Assembly (NCBI GenBank): GCA_003222055.1
Contig: QHUT01000067.1
Coordinates: 1 to 64,000, forward strand
DNA from: Gemmatimonadota bacterium
Lineage (GTDB): Bacteria; Gemmatimonadota; Gemmatimonadetes; Gemmatimonadales; GWC2-71-9
Direction of reading: 5' to 3'
DNA length: 64,000 nt
Shown: positions 52,023 through 61,376 of the stretch, in pieces
Numbering within the stretch: position 1 is the first letter of the stretch
Layout of the letters: each line of letters begins with the position of its first letter
Translations under genes and position numbers: made by a program
Notes under the pieces: generated by a model
The model's database searches: none
Seen by the model: only the letters and a program-made list of their open reading frames with translations
Told to the model about the DNA's origin: nothing

Positions 52023-52104
52023 CAGCGGGTATCCTTCGGCTTGGTCCGCACGTTTACCCCCGTCGGTCAGGTCGACTGCGCAGTGGGCTCGTTATACACT
52101 GGGG

Positions 52105-52119
52105 GCAACGGGCGTGCCG
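52105..52119 (-). promoter_or_regulatory. Sigma-54 promoter of the tyrosine phosphatase gene
   Basis: Minus strand: CGGCAC (52119-52114), five bases, TTGC (52108-52105): nine of ten, GG and GC in phase. The predicted start near 52093 leaves about 71 nt before 52022. Confidence 0.68.
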
Positions 52120-52243
52120 TCAAGCGGTGCCGCAAACACGGGAACCGTCGTGCTCACGACTCGGTACGCCGGCTGTCGCGGACGCGCGACAGCGTGGCCA
52201 AGTGCCCGCAGGCATGGCGCGCGCGCGGCGTGGCCGACTGCCG

Positions 52244-53254
52244 CTACCGGTCGCAATCGAGGTCAGTGATCTCCCACTGGCGCACCGCGCCCAGCACTGC
52301 TTGACCGGTCGGGGTGAGCGGCGCCGCGATCACCGGCGCCGAATCTCGCCGCGCCATGAATCCGGCGCGCCGCAGCTCCGCGGCAAATTCGGATTCCGCC
52401 AGCGTGACGATCTGCAACCTGGCGCAGCCGGCTGCGCGCAGCGCCCGGACCAGGCCGGGGATCACATACCCGAGCGGGACGTCGGGTGCCCGGCGAATCG
52501 CGTGGAGCGTCGCGACGCCCGACGGATCGGGGCCGCGCACGAGCAGCCCGGCCGTCGGCGCACTCCCCACGCCATTCTGGCGGAACGTGAACCACGTGTC
52601 GAGGGGACCGGGGTACCCCTCCAGCCGTGCCGCGTACAACGCGCTCCCGTAATGCGGTCGCAGGCGCGGCGAATCACCCCACGGCGCCTCGAACACCGTC
52701 GCCGAATGCTCGGCGGCGCGCCACAACGTCGGGTCGGGGCCCGCGCGCATCCGTCGCGGCAGGCGGGCTCCGGCGTGGAGCAGCCGGATCGCGCGGTCCA
52801 CCAACCAACGGCGGTCGCCGACCGGCAGCACGAGCCGCGCGAGCGTCCCGATCCACCGGAAGCCCGAGGCCTCCAGCACGGCGCGCGCCTGATCGTTGGG
52901 GTCGGTGTAGAGAAAATCGATGTCGCCCCGGGCCTCGATGTCGTCCCGGGCCCGACGCATCAGGGCGCGCGCCGGGAAGAACGATCGGTGGGACTCCGTA
53001 ACCAGGGCGTTCATCAACAACCCGCCGCCGACGTCGCGCGTCCCGAAGCGGAACCGCCGCGGGAAGCAGGCGACGTGCATCACGACCTGCCCGGCGCCGT
53101 CACGCCCCAGCCAGCTGACGCCGCCGGCGCGGACAGCGGGTTCGTAGGCTCTGTCGAAAAAACCGGGGAATTCGGCGCGGCCACAGGCTACGAACAGCCG
53201 CTTGATCTCGTCGGCATGATCGAGCGGGTTGACCGTCGTGATCGTGAGCTCCAT
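52244..53254 (-). CDS. GNAT-fold acetyltransferase-like protein
   Basis: A 336-residue protein resembling those often annotated as GNAT proteins in polysaccharide loci: FVACGRAEFPGFFDRAYE, MHVACFPRRFRFG, GGLLMNALVTESHRSFFPARALMRRA, FLYTDPNDQARAVLEASGFRWIG in the N-terminal half, then a second domain ending LRAAGCARLQIVTLAESEFAAELRRAGFMARRDS. The acceptor is unknown. The ATG at 53254 is preferred over 53299. It is divergent from the epimerase gene. Confidence 0.7.
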   Translation of the reverse strand: MELTITTVNPLDHADEIKRLFVACGRAEFPGFFDRAYEPAVRAGGVSWLGRDGAGQVVMHVACFPRRFRFGTRDVGGGLLMNALVTESHRSFFPARALMRRARDDIEARGDIDFLYTDPNDQARAVLEASGFRWIGTLARLVLPVGDRRWLVDRAIRLLHAGARLPRRMRAGPDPTLWRAAEHSATVFEAPWGDSPRLRPHYGSALYAARLEGYPGPLDTWFTFRQNGVGSAPTAGLLVRGPDPSGVATLHAIRRAPDVPLGYVIPGLVRALRAAGCARLQIVTLAESEFAAELRRAGFMARRDSAPVIAAPLTPTGQAVLGAVRQWEITDLDCDR

Positions 53255-53355
53255 GGACCTCCCCACCAGCTCGTGAGACACCTGTTGCCCGAGCGCCACA
53301 CATTACGTGGCGCCCCGCAGGGGGGCAGGGTGGCAGGACACGCGTCCGGACGCGC

Positions 53356-53370
53356 TGGCCGGATTCCTGC
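53356..53370 (+). promoter_or_regulatory. Possible sigma-54 promoter of the epimerase gene
   Basis: TGGCCG, five bases, CTGC: seven of ten with GG and GC in phase. The leader would be about 26 nt to the GTG at 53408, with AGGGA as ribosome site. It is weaker than the other motifs. Confidence 0.35.
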
Positions 53371-53407
53371 AAGGGGCAAGAACCAGGCCGATCACCAAGG
53401 GAACGAC

Positions 53408-54391
53408 GTGCGCTTTCTGATCACTGGCGGTGCGGGCTTCATCGGCTCGCACCTGGTGGAACACTTCGTCGCCGCGGGCCACGACGTCACGGTGCTGGAC
53501 GACCTGTCGTCCGGCCGCCGCGCGAACCTCGCGGCGGTGCGACGTGCGATACGCTTCATTCGTGGCAGCGTCACCGACCTGAACACGTGCCGCCGCGCGG
53601 TCGAGGGCGTCGATTGCGTGCTGCATCACGCCGCGGTGACGTCGGTTCAGCAATCGGTGGACGAGCCGCTCGTGACCCATACGGTGAACGCGACCGGCAC
53701 GTTGAACGTGTTGCTCGCGGCCCGGGACAAAGGCGTGTCCCGCGTGGTGTACGCCGGCTCCACCTCCGCATACGGAAACACAGCCACGCTGCCGAACTCC
53801 GAGGAGCAAGTGTCCCGGCCGCTGTCGCCGTACGCCGCGTCCAAGCTCGCCGGGGAGGAGTATTGCGTCGCGTTCCACGCGACCTACGGACTGGAGACGG
53901 TGGTCCTGCGTTACTTCAACGTCTTCGGTCCGCGACAGGACCCGAACTCGCAATACGCCGCGGTGGTGCCGCGCTTCATCGCCGCCGCGTTGGCGGGCGA
54001 GCGGCCCACCATCTTTGGGGACGGCGGGCAGACGCGCGACTTCGTCTACATCGCGAACGTCGTGCACGCCAACGTGCTCGCGACCGCCGCGCCCGCCGCG
54101 GGGGTCGCCGGGCAGGTGTTCAACGTGGGGTGCGGGCAGGGCGTGAGCGTGAACCAGTTGTGGGAGCGCGTGCGCACCCTGGCGGGGGTTCCCCTCGTGC
54201 CCGTGTACACCCAGGGACGGGCGGGGGAGGTGCGCGACTCCGTTGCGGCGCTGGCGAAGGCACGGCGGCTGGTCGGCTACGAGCCCATCGTCGACTTCGA
54301 GGAAGGGCTGCGGCAGACCATCGCGTTCTACCGCACAGGGCGCGAGACGCAGCCGCGCAAGCGCGCGCGCACGGTCGTCGCGGCGGCGTAG
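53408..54391 (+). CDS. NAD-dependent sugar epimerase (UDP-glucose/UDP-GlcNAc 4-epimerase-like)
   Basis: A 327-residue extended short-chain dehydrogenase. The Rossmann motif is FLITGGAGFIGSHLVEHF (residues 3-20), then VLDDLSSGRRANL, HHAAVTSVQQSV, the catalytic AGSTSAYGN and YAASK (Tyr-x3-Lys), RYFNVFGPRQDPNSQYAAVVPRFI, and TRDFVYIANVVHANV. It matches bacterial UDP-GlcNAc/UDP-Glc 4-epimerases that supply galactose-type sugars to surface polymers. The frame is open far upstream; the GTG at 53408 sits just before the fold. It is the last gene assigned to the polysaccharide locus. Confidence 0.9.
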   Translation: MRFLITGGAGFIGSHLVEHFVAAGHDVTVLDDLSSGRRANLAAVRRAIRFIRGSVTDLNTCRRAVEGVDCVLHHAAVTSVQQSVDEPLVTHTVNATGTLNVLLAARDKGVSRVVYAGSTSAYGNTATLPNSEEQVSRPLSPYAASKLAGEEYCVAFHATYGLETVVLRYFNVFGPRQDPNSQYAAVVPRFIAAALAGERPTIFGDGGQTRDFVYIANVVHANVLATAAPAAGVAGQVFNVGCGQGVSVNQLWERVRTLAGVPLVPVYTQGRAGEVRDSVAALAKARRLVGYEPIVDFEEGLRQTIAFYRTGRETQPRKRARTVVAAA

Positions 54392-54407
54392 ACGGGCAGC
54401 GCCCGCC

Positions 54408-56249
54408 TCAGGCTCCCGCCACACGTTCGAGTATCTCGCGCAGCTCGTCGAGGCTGAACGGCTTGCGCAGCACGGGCCGATCGGCTCGCTGTAACGCGTC
54501 GCGCGTCTGCAGGGAGATGGAGTCGCCGGTGGTGAACACGATGCGCCGCTCCCGCCCCCGTCCTTCCTCCCGCAGCCGCTCGAACAGATCGAACCCGGTG
54601 TGCTCCTCGTCCAGATGCACGTCGACGAGGAGCGCGTCGTAACAGACATTGGGCGCCGCCAGGCGCTCCGTCGCGTCGGCGTACCGCCCCACGATGGTCA
54701 CCTCGTGCCCCAGACGCTTGGCGAGCAGCGCCATCGCGCGGCGCACACTGTCCTCGTCCTCGATCACCAGCACCGAAAGGCGCCGGCCGTCCGCCCCCGA
54801 GGCCGCCTTGGACCCGGCGCCCGCGTCGCCCGCGTCCACGGGAAGCTCGAACGAAAGCCGGGCCCCGCCGCCCTCCACGTTCTGCATCCACATCCGGCCG
54901 CCCATCCCGCGCACCAGCCCGAAGCTGATCGCCAGGCCGAGCCCCGTGCCCTGCTCGGCCTTGGTCGTAAAAAATGGCTCGAACACGCGATCGAGGATCT
55001 CGGCGGGCACACCCGGCCCGGTGTCGTCGACGGTCACGACGACGTGGTGGTCGGTCGCCTGGGCCGCGATGATGATCTGGCCCGGGCGGCCGCTGTTTTC
55101 AATCGCCTGGCGCGCGTTGACGACGGCGTTCAAGAGCACTTGCTGCAGCTCCTGGGGGTCGCCCGCCACCGCCGGGACGTCCTTCGGCACGGACACGCTG
55201 GCGCGGATCCGCGCCTTCTTGAACCCGCTCCGCTGCAGCGCCAGCACGCGGTCGGCGATCTCCCCCAAGTCCACGGCGGTCTGCACGCGCGGCCGCTGGC
55301 GCGCGAAATCGAGCAGCGTCTGGACGATGCGGCCGGCGCGCATCGCTTCACTGCGGATCACCTCGGCGCTCTCCTGCACGTCGGCCTGGCTGGGATCCAA
55401 AGTGAGGGCCTCCCCGAACGCGGCGATCGCGGCCAGCGGATTGTTCAGCTCGTGGGCCACGCCCGAGACCAACGCGCCCAGCTGGGAGAGCCGGTCCGCC
55501 TGGAGCAGGCGTTGCTGCAGCAGCGACTCGCGCGACACGTCCAAGGCGAGGAACAGGAGCTTGGGCGAATGGCGCATCGGATCCACGTTCACGATCACGG
55601 CGCGCACATCCCGAGGCGGCTCGCCCGCGTACTCCACGGTGAGGCACAGCTCCTGCCGTTGCGTGACCGCGTCCCGCAGCGCGGCCGCGAGCGGAGCCCG
55701 GTGAGCGGCGGGGGTCCAGTCGCCCATGGGTCGCCCCCGCAACGCGACCGGATCGGAGGCGCCCAGCAGCTTGACGCCTTCCGGGTTCGACTCCAGGATC
55801 TGGCCGTCCACCGTGAGCACCAGGGCGGGTGTCGGGAGCGAGCTGAACAGCTGCAGGTACAGCCGACGCTCGGTCTCGAGCGCGCTCATTAGGTGGGCGG
55901 CGCGCGATTCGGGGCCGAGCTCCTCGCGCACCTGCCGGAACACCATGAGGAGATGGTTGTGCGGCCCCCGGCTCACCTGGGTCTCGAACACCATCCCCGG
56001 GAAATCGGTGGCGGCCGCAGGCGCGAGATACGTCTGCGGCTTGCCATCGTGCAGCACCTCCTGCAGCATGCGCTCGATGTGGGTGGCCTTGGCCGCCGGG
56101 AACGCGACCCAAAAGCTCTGACCCAGCACGCGCTCGACCGGCAGGCCGGTAATGCGCGCGGCCGCCGCGGACCATGCGGCGATCGTCCAGTCGGGCGCGA
56201 TCGCCACCACGCCGAGCTCGAGATTGTCCAACAAGAGTTTCGCGTCCAT
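54408..56249 (-). CDS. Hybrid histidine kinase with PAS domains and C-terminal receiver
   Basis: A 613-residue soluble kinase. Two PAS-like domains (LLLDNLELGVVAIAPDWTI near the start; LFSSLPTPALVLTVDGQILESNPEG about 130-250) lead to an H-box SGVAHELNNPLAAI, N-box NAVVNARQAI, G1 DTGPGVP and G2 GTGLGLAISFGLVRG. The C-terminal receiver has VLVIEDEDSVRRAM and LLVDVHLDEEHTG (phospho-Asp) plus PVLRKPFSLDEL. There are no membrane helices. The ATG at 56249 begins the first PAS domain. The target regulator is not evident; the gene stands alone. Confidence 0.93.
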   Translation of the reverse strand: MDAKLLLDNLELGVVAIAPDWTIAAWSAAAARITGLPVERVLGQSFWVAFPAAKATHIERMLQEVLHDGKPQTYLAPAAATDFPGMVFETQVSRGPHNHLLMVFRQVREELGPESRAAHLMSALETERRLYLQLFSSLPTPALVLTVDGQILESNPEGVKLLGASDPVALRGRPMGDWTPAAHRAPLAAALRDAVTQRQELCLTVEYAGEPPRDVRAVIVNVDPMRHSPKLLFLALDVSRESLLQQRLLQADRLSQLGALVSGVAHELNNPLAAIAAFGEALTLDPSQADVQESAEVIRSEAMRAGRIVQTLLDFARQRPRVQTAVDLGEIADRVLALQRSGFKKARIRASVSVPKDVPAVAGDPQELQQVLLNAVVNARQAIENSGRPGQIIIAAQATDHHVVVTVDDTGPGVPAEILDRVFEPFFTTKAEQGTGLGLAISFGLVRGMGGRMWMQNVEGGGARLSFELPVDAGDAGAGSKAASGADGRRLSVLVIEDEDSVRRAMALLAKRLGHEVTIVGRYADATERLAAPNVCYDALLVDVHLDEEHTGFDLFERLREEGRGRERRIVFTTGDSISLQTRDALQRADRPVLRKPFSLDELREILERVAGA

Positions 56250-56427
56250 GTCTTGCCCCCCCGCCGAAAAACACGACGCCCCGCTGGCCGTATCGCGGGC
56301 GCAACGGGGCCGATGACGCTGCTCAGGAGCACCACAGTGTGGAGGTGCCCGGTCCGCTGTCAAGCGGCGATGGGTGTAGCGACGACGCAACACTCCTTGA
56401 GCCGGCCGAGCAGACCGGAGCGGTCGC

Positions 56428-57477
56428 TCAGCTGGGCGGCCCGGCGGGGACGGTTTCGACGAGCGGCATCACCTCCGCCGCGAAACGCTCCATCTCCTCG
56501 TGCTGCGGGCTGAATTGCAACAGCAGCAGATCCACTCCCGCCCGCTCGAACTCGCGGATGCGCTGGGCGATCTGCGGCGCCGTGCCCACGAGTCCCGCGC
56601 GCAGCCCCCGGTTCGACACGGAGTAGTCCTCGAGACTCACGTGCTGCTCGAGCTGGGTGTTGGCGAGCCAGTCCTGATAGTTGGCGTAGCCGGCGGCGCT
56701 CTGGCGCACGTCGGTGATGCGCGCCACCTCGCGCTGAGCGGCCGCCTCCGATCCCGCGAGTACGACGTACGCGGCGAGCCCAAACGTGAGCGGCGCGACG
56801 CCCAGCCGCTCGCGCCGCGCCCGCATGTCCGCCACCTTGGCGGCGATCCGCTCCGGCGGATCGCCGTGCATGAGATAGGCGTCGCACGCGCGCGCGATGA
56901 GATCCTTCGCGGCCTCGGACTCTCCGCCCGCGTACAGCGTCGGCCGCGGGCGCGCGAGCGGCTTCGGCTCGAGGATCGCGCCCTCCACCCGGTAGTACTT
57001 GCCCGCGAAGCTGAAGCGCCGCTCCGACCACATGCCCGTCACGACCTCGAGCCATTCCGCGGTGCGCGCGTAGCGCGCGTCGTGCTGGTCGAATGCAACG
57101 CCGTACTGGCTGGCTTCGCCCGACCACCAGGACGACACCACGTTCAGCGTGAGCCGGCCGCCGCTGATGTTGTCGATATTCGCGGCCTGCTTCGCGAGCA
57201 GCGCGGGGAGGTGGAAGGTGGGCCGGACCGCCACCATCAGCTCGAGCCGCTCGGTCACCGCCGCCAGCGCGGCCGCGGTGCTCCAGGCGTCGAGCGAGGG
57301 TGCGCTCGGTCCTTTGATATCGTTGAGGTTCAGCTCGGCGATCAAGGTCACGTCGAAGCCGATGGCCTCGCTCCGCTGCGCCAGCCGGCGGACGTACTCC
57401 CAGGTGGCCTCCATCCCCTCGTCCGGGACGTTCCGCAGCCAGCCGCCGAACACCGGGAGCCAGTACCCGAAGCGCAT
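56428..57477 (-). CDS. FMNH2-dependent LLM-class monooxygenase (SsuD-like)
   Basis: A 349-residue bacterial-luciferase-fold enzyme: MRFGYWLPVFGGWLRN, GFDVTLIAELNLNDIKG, LMVAVRPTFHLPALLAKQAANIDNISGGRLTLNVVSSWW and YAGGESEAAKDLIARACDAYLMHG. These match alkanesulfonate or related monooxygenases that use reduced FMN and oxygen. The partner FMN reductase is encoded two genes upstream. The gene follows the ATP-grasp gene by 2 bp. The substrate is unknown; an SsuD-type sulfonate is possible, but no sulfonate transporter is present. Confidence 0.9.
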   Translation of the reverse strand: MRFGYWLPVFGGWLRNVPDEGMEATWEYVRRLAQRSEAIGFDVTLIAELNLNDIKGPSAPSLDAWSTAAALAAVTERLELMVAVRPTFHLPALLAKQAANIDNISGGRLTLNVVSSWWSGEASQYGVAFDQHDARYARTAEWLEVVTGMWSERRFSFAGKYYRVEGAILEPKPLARPRPTLYAGGESEAAKDLIARACDAYLMHGDPPERIAAKVADMRARRERLGVAPLTFGLAAYVVLAGSEAAAQREVARITDVRQSAAGYANYQDWLANTQLEQHVSLEDYSVSNRGLRAGLVGTAPQIAQRIREFERAGVDLLLLQFSPQHEEMERFAAEVMPLVETVPAGPPS

Positions 57478-57479
57478 GG

Positions 57480-58442
57480 TCAGACGGCCTCCCGTTCCAG
57501 GTAATCGACCAGCCGGACGAAGGGATCGAACCCCACCACCCGGGGCGCGTCGGCCACGAAGTTCGACAGCGCGTTGACATCGTAGAAGTACAGGCGGCCG
57601 TCGCGCCCGTCGATCATGTACTCCACACCTCCCACGTCGATGTGCGCCGCCTGCATGATGCACTCGACCTGCGCCACCACGTCCGGGGGCGGCGTGTAGC
57701 CCTCGACCCGGAGATTGTTCTTGGGCGCGTCCACCGGGCACGCGGCGCGTACCAGCTCGGCGCCGCCCACGGTCTGACACACATCGGCGGGGCAGAGGTT
57801 GAAGCTGTCGCCCGAGGCGTAGATGCGGATGGCATACAGGTAGCGCCCGCCCAGCACCTCGACCCGCACGATCCGCTGGTCGGCCGCCGGAATGTATTCC
57901 TGAACCAGCGCCGTGTGATCGATGCCCAGGTCCAGCGTCCCGGCCTGCGCCGCCTGCTCCAGCTGCCCGGGCGTTTCGAACCGGCGCACGCCGGCGCCGG
58001 AGCCGCCGATGTTGGGCTTGAGCACCACGGGAAAGCGGAGCCCGCGCGCCGCGTCGGGCGCCTGGGCGACGTGGTTGATCACCCGTGCCGCGGGGAACGG
58101 CAGCCCCAGCTGTTGCAGCAGCGACAGCTGCAGCGCCTTCGATGTCTCGGTGATCCAGGCGTCGTAGCCGTTGATCACCCGCACGCCGTGGCGCCTGAGA
58201 TGCGCCAGGTAATGCAGGGTATAGAAGATTGCATTCCCCGCTCCCCGCAGGTACGCCGACGGGCTCATCCGGTTGAAGACGAGTGAGTAGGGTGGTCGCC
58301 CGTCGGCGGTGTCGAACCGGTGGCTCGCGGCGCCGAGACGCACGTACGGCACGCGCCGGCGATCCAGCTCCTCGAACAACGGACGGAACCAGTCGGGGTG
58401 CTCGTAATAGATCGCGAGCGGGTGCTCGAGCGTGGCGCTCAT
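57480..58442 (-). CDS. ATP-grasp ligase (RimK-like)
   Basis: A 320-residue ATP-grasp protein. Landmarks: VINGYDAWITETSKALQLSLLQQLGLPFP, FPVVLKPNIGGSGAGVRRF (phosphate-binding loop), LVQEYIPAADQRIVRVEVLGGRYLYAIRIY, and GGVEYMIDGRDGRLYFYDVNALSNF (metal-binding Glu/Asn). The family joins a carboxylate to an amine with ATP. It lies between the FMN reductase (4-bp overlap) and the flavin monooxygenase, so the three likely act in one pathway. The substrate is unknown. Confidence 0.85.
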   Translation of the reverse strand: MSATLEHPLAIYYEHPDWFRPLFEELDRRRVPYVRLGAASHRFDTADGRPPYSLVFNRMSPSAYLRGAGNAIFYTLHYLAHLRRHGVRVINGYDAWITETSKALQLSLLQQLGLPFPAARVINHVAQAPDAARGLRFPVVLKPNIGGSGAGVRRFETPGQLEQAAQAGTLDLGIDHTALVQEYIPAADQRIVRVEVLGGRYLYAIRIYASGDSFNLCPADVCQTVGGAELVRAACPVDAPKNNLRVEGYTPPPDVVAQVECIMQAAHIDVGGVEYMIDGRDGRLYFYDVNALSNFVADAPRVVGFDPFVRLVDYLEREAV

Positions 58443-58996
58443 GAGAGGTTCTGGTCTCCTCGGGAGATAGCGCCGCCGGCGAGGGCCAGCGCCTCCTCGA
58501 CCGCGCGGTCCACCGCCTGGAGCAGCTCGGGTGCGGCCTTCCCGTCCTGGAACTGCGCGCTCGTGCCGTACACGCCGCCCGCGACCACGGTGGCGCCCAG
58601 ACTCGCGAACAAGGGCCGCAGCCCGTGATCGACCGAGAGCGCGTGGCCGCGATCGTGGCCGGTCACGATCGGCACGCCGACCTTGCCGATCAAGCTGTCC
58701 TGCGGCAACAGATCGAAGAACACCTTCAAGAGTCCGCTGTACGTAGCGCGGTAGACCGGTGTGCCCGCCACCACAATGCGCGCCCGGGTCGCCGCATCGA
58801 GCGCCGCCGCGACGGCGGGAGCCGAACCGCGGCCGAGCAGGGCGTCGGCGGGCAGCGCGGCCAGGTCGACGAGCTCGACGCGAGCGCCGCGCGCCGCGGC
58901 TCGCGCCAGCGCGTACGCCACCAGTACGCGCGACTTGGAGCTCGCGGCGGGGCTGCCCGACAGCCCCACCACCGCCACATTACCGACCTCGCTCAC
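58439..58996 (-). CDS. NADPH-dependent FMN reductase (SsuE-like)
   Basis: A 185-residue flavodoxin-like reductase: VVGLSGSPAASSKSRVLVAYALARA (FMN phosphate loop), AGTPVYRATYSGLLKVFFDLLPQDSLIGKVGVPIVTGHDRGHAL and GGVYGTSAQF. It matches SsuE/MsuE enzymes that supply FMNH2 to a monooxygenase, here the gene at 56428. It is the first gene of the three-gene operon and is divergent from the membrane protein gene. Confidence 0.92.
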   Translation of the reverse strand: MSEVGNVAVVGLSGSPAASSKSRVLVAYALARAAARGARVELVDLAALPADALLGRGSAPAVAAALDAATRARIVVAGTPVYRATYSGLLKVFFDLLPQDSLIGKVGVPIVTGHDRGHALSVDHGLRPLFASLGATVVAGGVYGTSAQFQDGKAAPELLQAVDRAVEEALALAGGAISRGDQNLS

Positions 58997-59073
58997 CCCG
59001 GCAAGATCCTCGGGTGCCGGCAGGCCGGCAAGTCCTTGGCGGCGTCGTGGCCACGCGGCATCGTTGGGGAACC

Positions 59074-59769
59074 GTGACCCAACCCAACCTCACCCCGACT
59101 CCGTCCGCCGCTGTGGCGGGGCTGCGCATCTCCCCGAGCGCCGTCGTGCTGGTGGCAGCGAATCTGGTGCCGCTCGCCGGGGTGTTGTTCTTCGGCTGGA
59201 GCGTGTTCGCGACATTGCTGCTGTTCTGGGTCGAGAACGTGATCGTGGGGGGATTCAACGTCCTGCGCATCCTGTGGGCACAGCCGGACAATCCGCTGAT
59301 GTGGGTGGCGAAGGCGGGGATGATCCCCTTCTTCATCGTCCACTACGGCCTATTCACCACCGTCCACGGGGCGTTCGTGCTCACGCTGTTCGGCGGGATG
59401 CACCAGCGCGGTCTCCCCGGCCCGACCGAGTTCATCCACGCGGTGCAAACCGCCGGGATCTGGCCCGCTGCGCTAGCCCTGGCGGCGAGTCACGGCGTGT
59501 CGTTTGCGTTCAACTACATCGGAGCCGGCGAGTACCGCACGGCGCAGCTGGCCAAGCTGATGACACGGCCGTACGGTCGCGTGATGGTGCTGCACGTGGT
59601 GATCCTGGGGGGCGGCTTTCTCGTCCAGGCGCTGGGGGCGCCGCTCGCGGCGGTCGCCGTGCTCGTGGTCCTCAAGACCGGGCTCGACCTGGTCGGGCAC
59701 CTACGGGAGCACGCCGCCCCCGGGGCCCCTACGCCGGAGCGTGCACGAACGACCGGTCCAGCTTGGTGA
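59074..59769 (+). CDS. DUF6498-like integral membrane protein
   Basis: A 231-residue protein with about five to six hydrophobic helices (VVLVAANLVPLAGVLFFGW, FATLLLFWVENVIVGGFNVLRIL, GMIPFFIVHYGLFTTVHGAFVLTLF, MVLHVVILGGGFLVQALGAPLAAVAVLVVLK). LFWVENVIVGGFN and HYGLFTTVHG are the usual conserved sites of this uncharacterised family. GTG at 59074 was chosen as nearest to the first helix. The 3' end overlaps the convergent oxidase gene by 41 bp. The function is unknown. Confidence 0.82.
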   Translation: MTQPNLTPTPSAAVAGLRISPSAVVLVAANLVPLAGVLFFGWSVFATLLLFWVENVIVGGFNVLRILWAQPDNPLMWVAKAGMIPFFIVHYGLFTTVHGAFVLTLFGGMHQRGLPGPTEFIHAVQTAGIWPAALALAASHGVSFAFNYIGAGEYRTAQLAKLMTRPYGRVMVLHVVILGGGFLVQALGAPLAAVAVLVVLKTGLDLVGHLREHAAPGAPTPERARTTGPAW

Positions 59770-60898
59770 TGGCCGGGCATCCCAAGAGTTGCAGCGTCCG
59801 CTCCATGTCGGCCCGCAGGATCTCGAGCGCGCGCGTCACGCCCGCCTCGCCGGCGGCCGCGAGGCCGTAGGCGTAGGCGCGACCGACGAGCACGGCCCGG
59901 GCGCCGAGGCAAATGGCCTTGATCACATCGCTGCCGCGCCGCACGCCGCCGTCCATGAGGACCTCGGCCTGCTCTTTCACCGCGGAGACGACCTCCGGGA
60001 GCATGCGCAGCGAGGCGGGGACGCCGTCGAGCTGGCGTCCCCCGTGATTGGAGACGACGACGGCCGCGGCACCGGCGTCGACGGCACGGCGGGCGTCGTC
60101 GCCCGTCAGCACCCCTTTGACGACGATCGGACCGCGCCAGGTATCCCGCAGCCACCGCATGTCGTCCCAGGTAACGGCGGCGCGGGCCAACGCGGTGGTG
60201 ACGTCCACGAGCGGCATGGGCCCCCGACCGGGGAGGACGACATTGGGGAGCGGCGGAACGCCGCCGGCGAGCAGGAACGCCGCGAGCCAGCGCGGGTGCG
60301 TGAGCAGCTGCGGCAGAAACGGGAGCCTGGCCTGCAGGCTGCCGCCGAGCAATTGGGCCACGCCGTTCCTGACGTCGCGCTCACGCATACCGGCCACGGC
60401 GGTGTCGATCGTGACCACGAGGGCCGAGTAGCCCGCCACGCGGGCGCGTTGGATCGCCGCTTCCGCGGCGGCGCGGCCGCCCAGCAGATACAGCTGATAC
60501 CACACCGGGCCGGCGCAGGCCTTTTGGACGCTCTCGAGCGCGTGCCCCGACATGGTGGAGAGGACGTAGCCACTGCCCGCCGCGCCGGCCGCGCGAGCGG
60601 CGGCGGACTCCCCGGCGACGTGCATGACGCGGCTGTACCCGACCGGCGCCAACAGGATGGGGAACGCGACCGGGCGGCCCAGCACCGTCGTCCGCAGATC
60701 AGCGCCTGGGACGCTCACCGCGTGGCGGGGCCGGAAGGTCACCGCGTCGAAGGCGCGGCGGTTTTCGCGGAGCGTGACCTCTCCTTCGGCGCCGCCGTCC
60801 AGGTAGTCGAAGACCACCTTCGGGAGCCGACGCCGGGCCAGGCGCCGCAAGTCCTCGATGTTCACGACACGGGGGGAAGCGACGGCGCGGTCGGACAC
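59729..60898 (-). CDS. FMN-dependent alpha-hydroxy-acid oxidase/dehydrogenase
   Basis: A 389-residue TIM-barrel flavoprotein of the lactate/glycolate oxidase family. VNIEDLRRLARRRLPKVVFDYLDGGAEGEVTLRENR starts the protein; LLAPVGYSRVMHVAGE, VWYQLYLLGG and VVTIDTAVAGMRERDVRNG follow, and VVSNHGGRQLDGVPAS carries the catalytic His-Gly-Gly-Arg. MDGGVRRGSDVIKAICLGARAVLVGR binds the FMN phosphate. It oxidises an L-2-hydroxy acid such as lactate; the acceptor is unclear. It is a single gene, convergent with the membrane protein gene. Confidence 0.93.
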   Translation of the reverse strand: MSDRAVASPRVVNIEDLRRLARRRLPKVVFDYLDGGAEGEVTLRENRRAFDAVTFRPRHAVSVPGADLRTTVLGRPVAFPILLAPVGYSRVMHVAGESAAARAAGAAGSGYVLSTMSGHALESVQKACAGPVWYQLYLLGGRAAAEAAIQRARVAGYSALVVTIDTAVAGMRERDVRNGVAQLLGGSLQARLPFLPQLLTHPRWLAAFLLAGGVPPLPNVVLPGRGPMPLVDVTTALARAAVTWDDMRWLRDTWRGPIVVKGVLTGDDARRAVDAGAAAVVVSNHGGRQLDGVPASLRMLPEVVSAVKEQAEVLMDGGVRRGSDVIKAICLGARAVLVGRAYAYGLAAAGEAGVTRALEILRADMERTLQLLGCPAITKLDRSFVHAPA

Positions 60899-61302
60899 GG
60901 GTACGCGTTTCCCCTTTCGGGATGGGCTGTATCAGATTCGCCACAATATGACTCGGGCCTGCCGCTCGCTAGTCGGTCCGCCGGGCGCCCCGTGGCTCCC
61001 GCTGCTTGCGTCTCGGGCGGTGGCCCTGGCGTGACCCTTCCGCTCCTTTCCGACACCCACTCCGAGGAGCCGCATGCTTCCCTACCGCCGTGGCGCCAAA
61101 GCGGTGGCGCCACGCGGACTGGAGGCATCTATCTGGGGGTGACCAGCGCGGAGCAACTCCTGCCGGCTCTTCAGTCGCTGGCGAGCGAGCCGACCAGCGC
61201 GGAAACGCCACCGCGGATTGGGCGTTCGTGGCGCCCTAGTTGCGTGACGTTGTCTGCGTGACGGCTCTGCGCGACGCCGTTGCTCGACGTCTCTCTGTCT
61301 AA
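60899..61302. other. Gene-free spacer before tRNA-Ile
   Basis: About 400 bp between the oxidase start and the 3' end of the tRNA gene. Open frames are short and background-like on both strands; no clear promoter, terminator or repeat was recognised. Confidence 0.5.
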
Positions 61303-61376
<74 letters not shown>

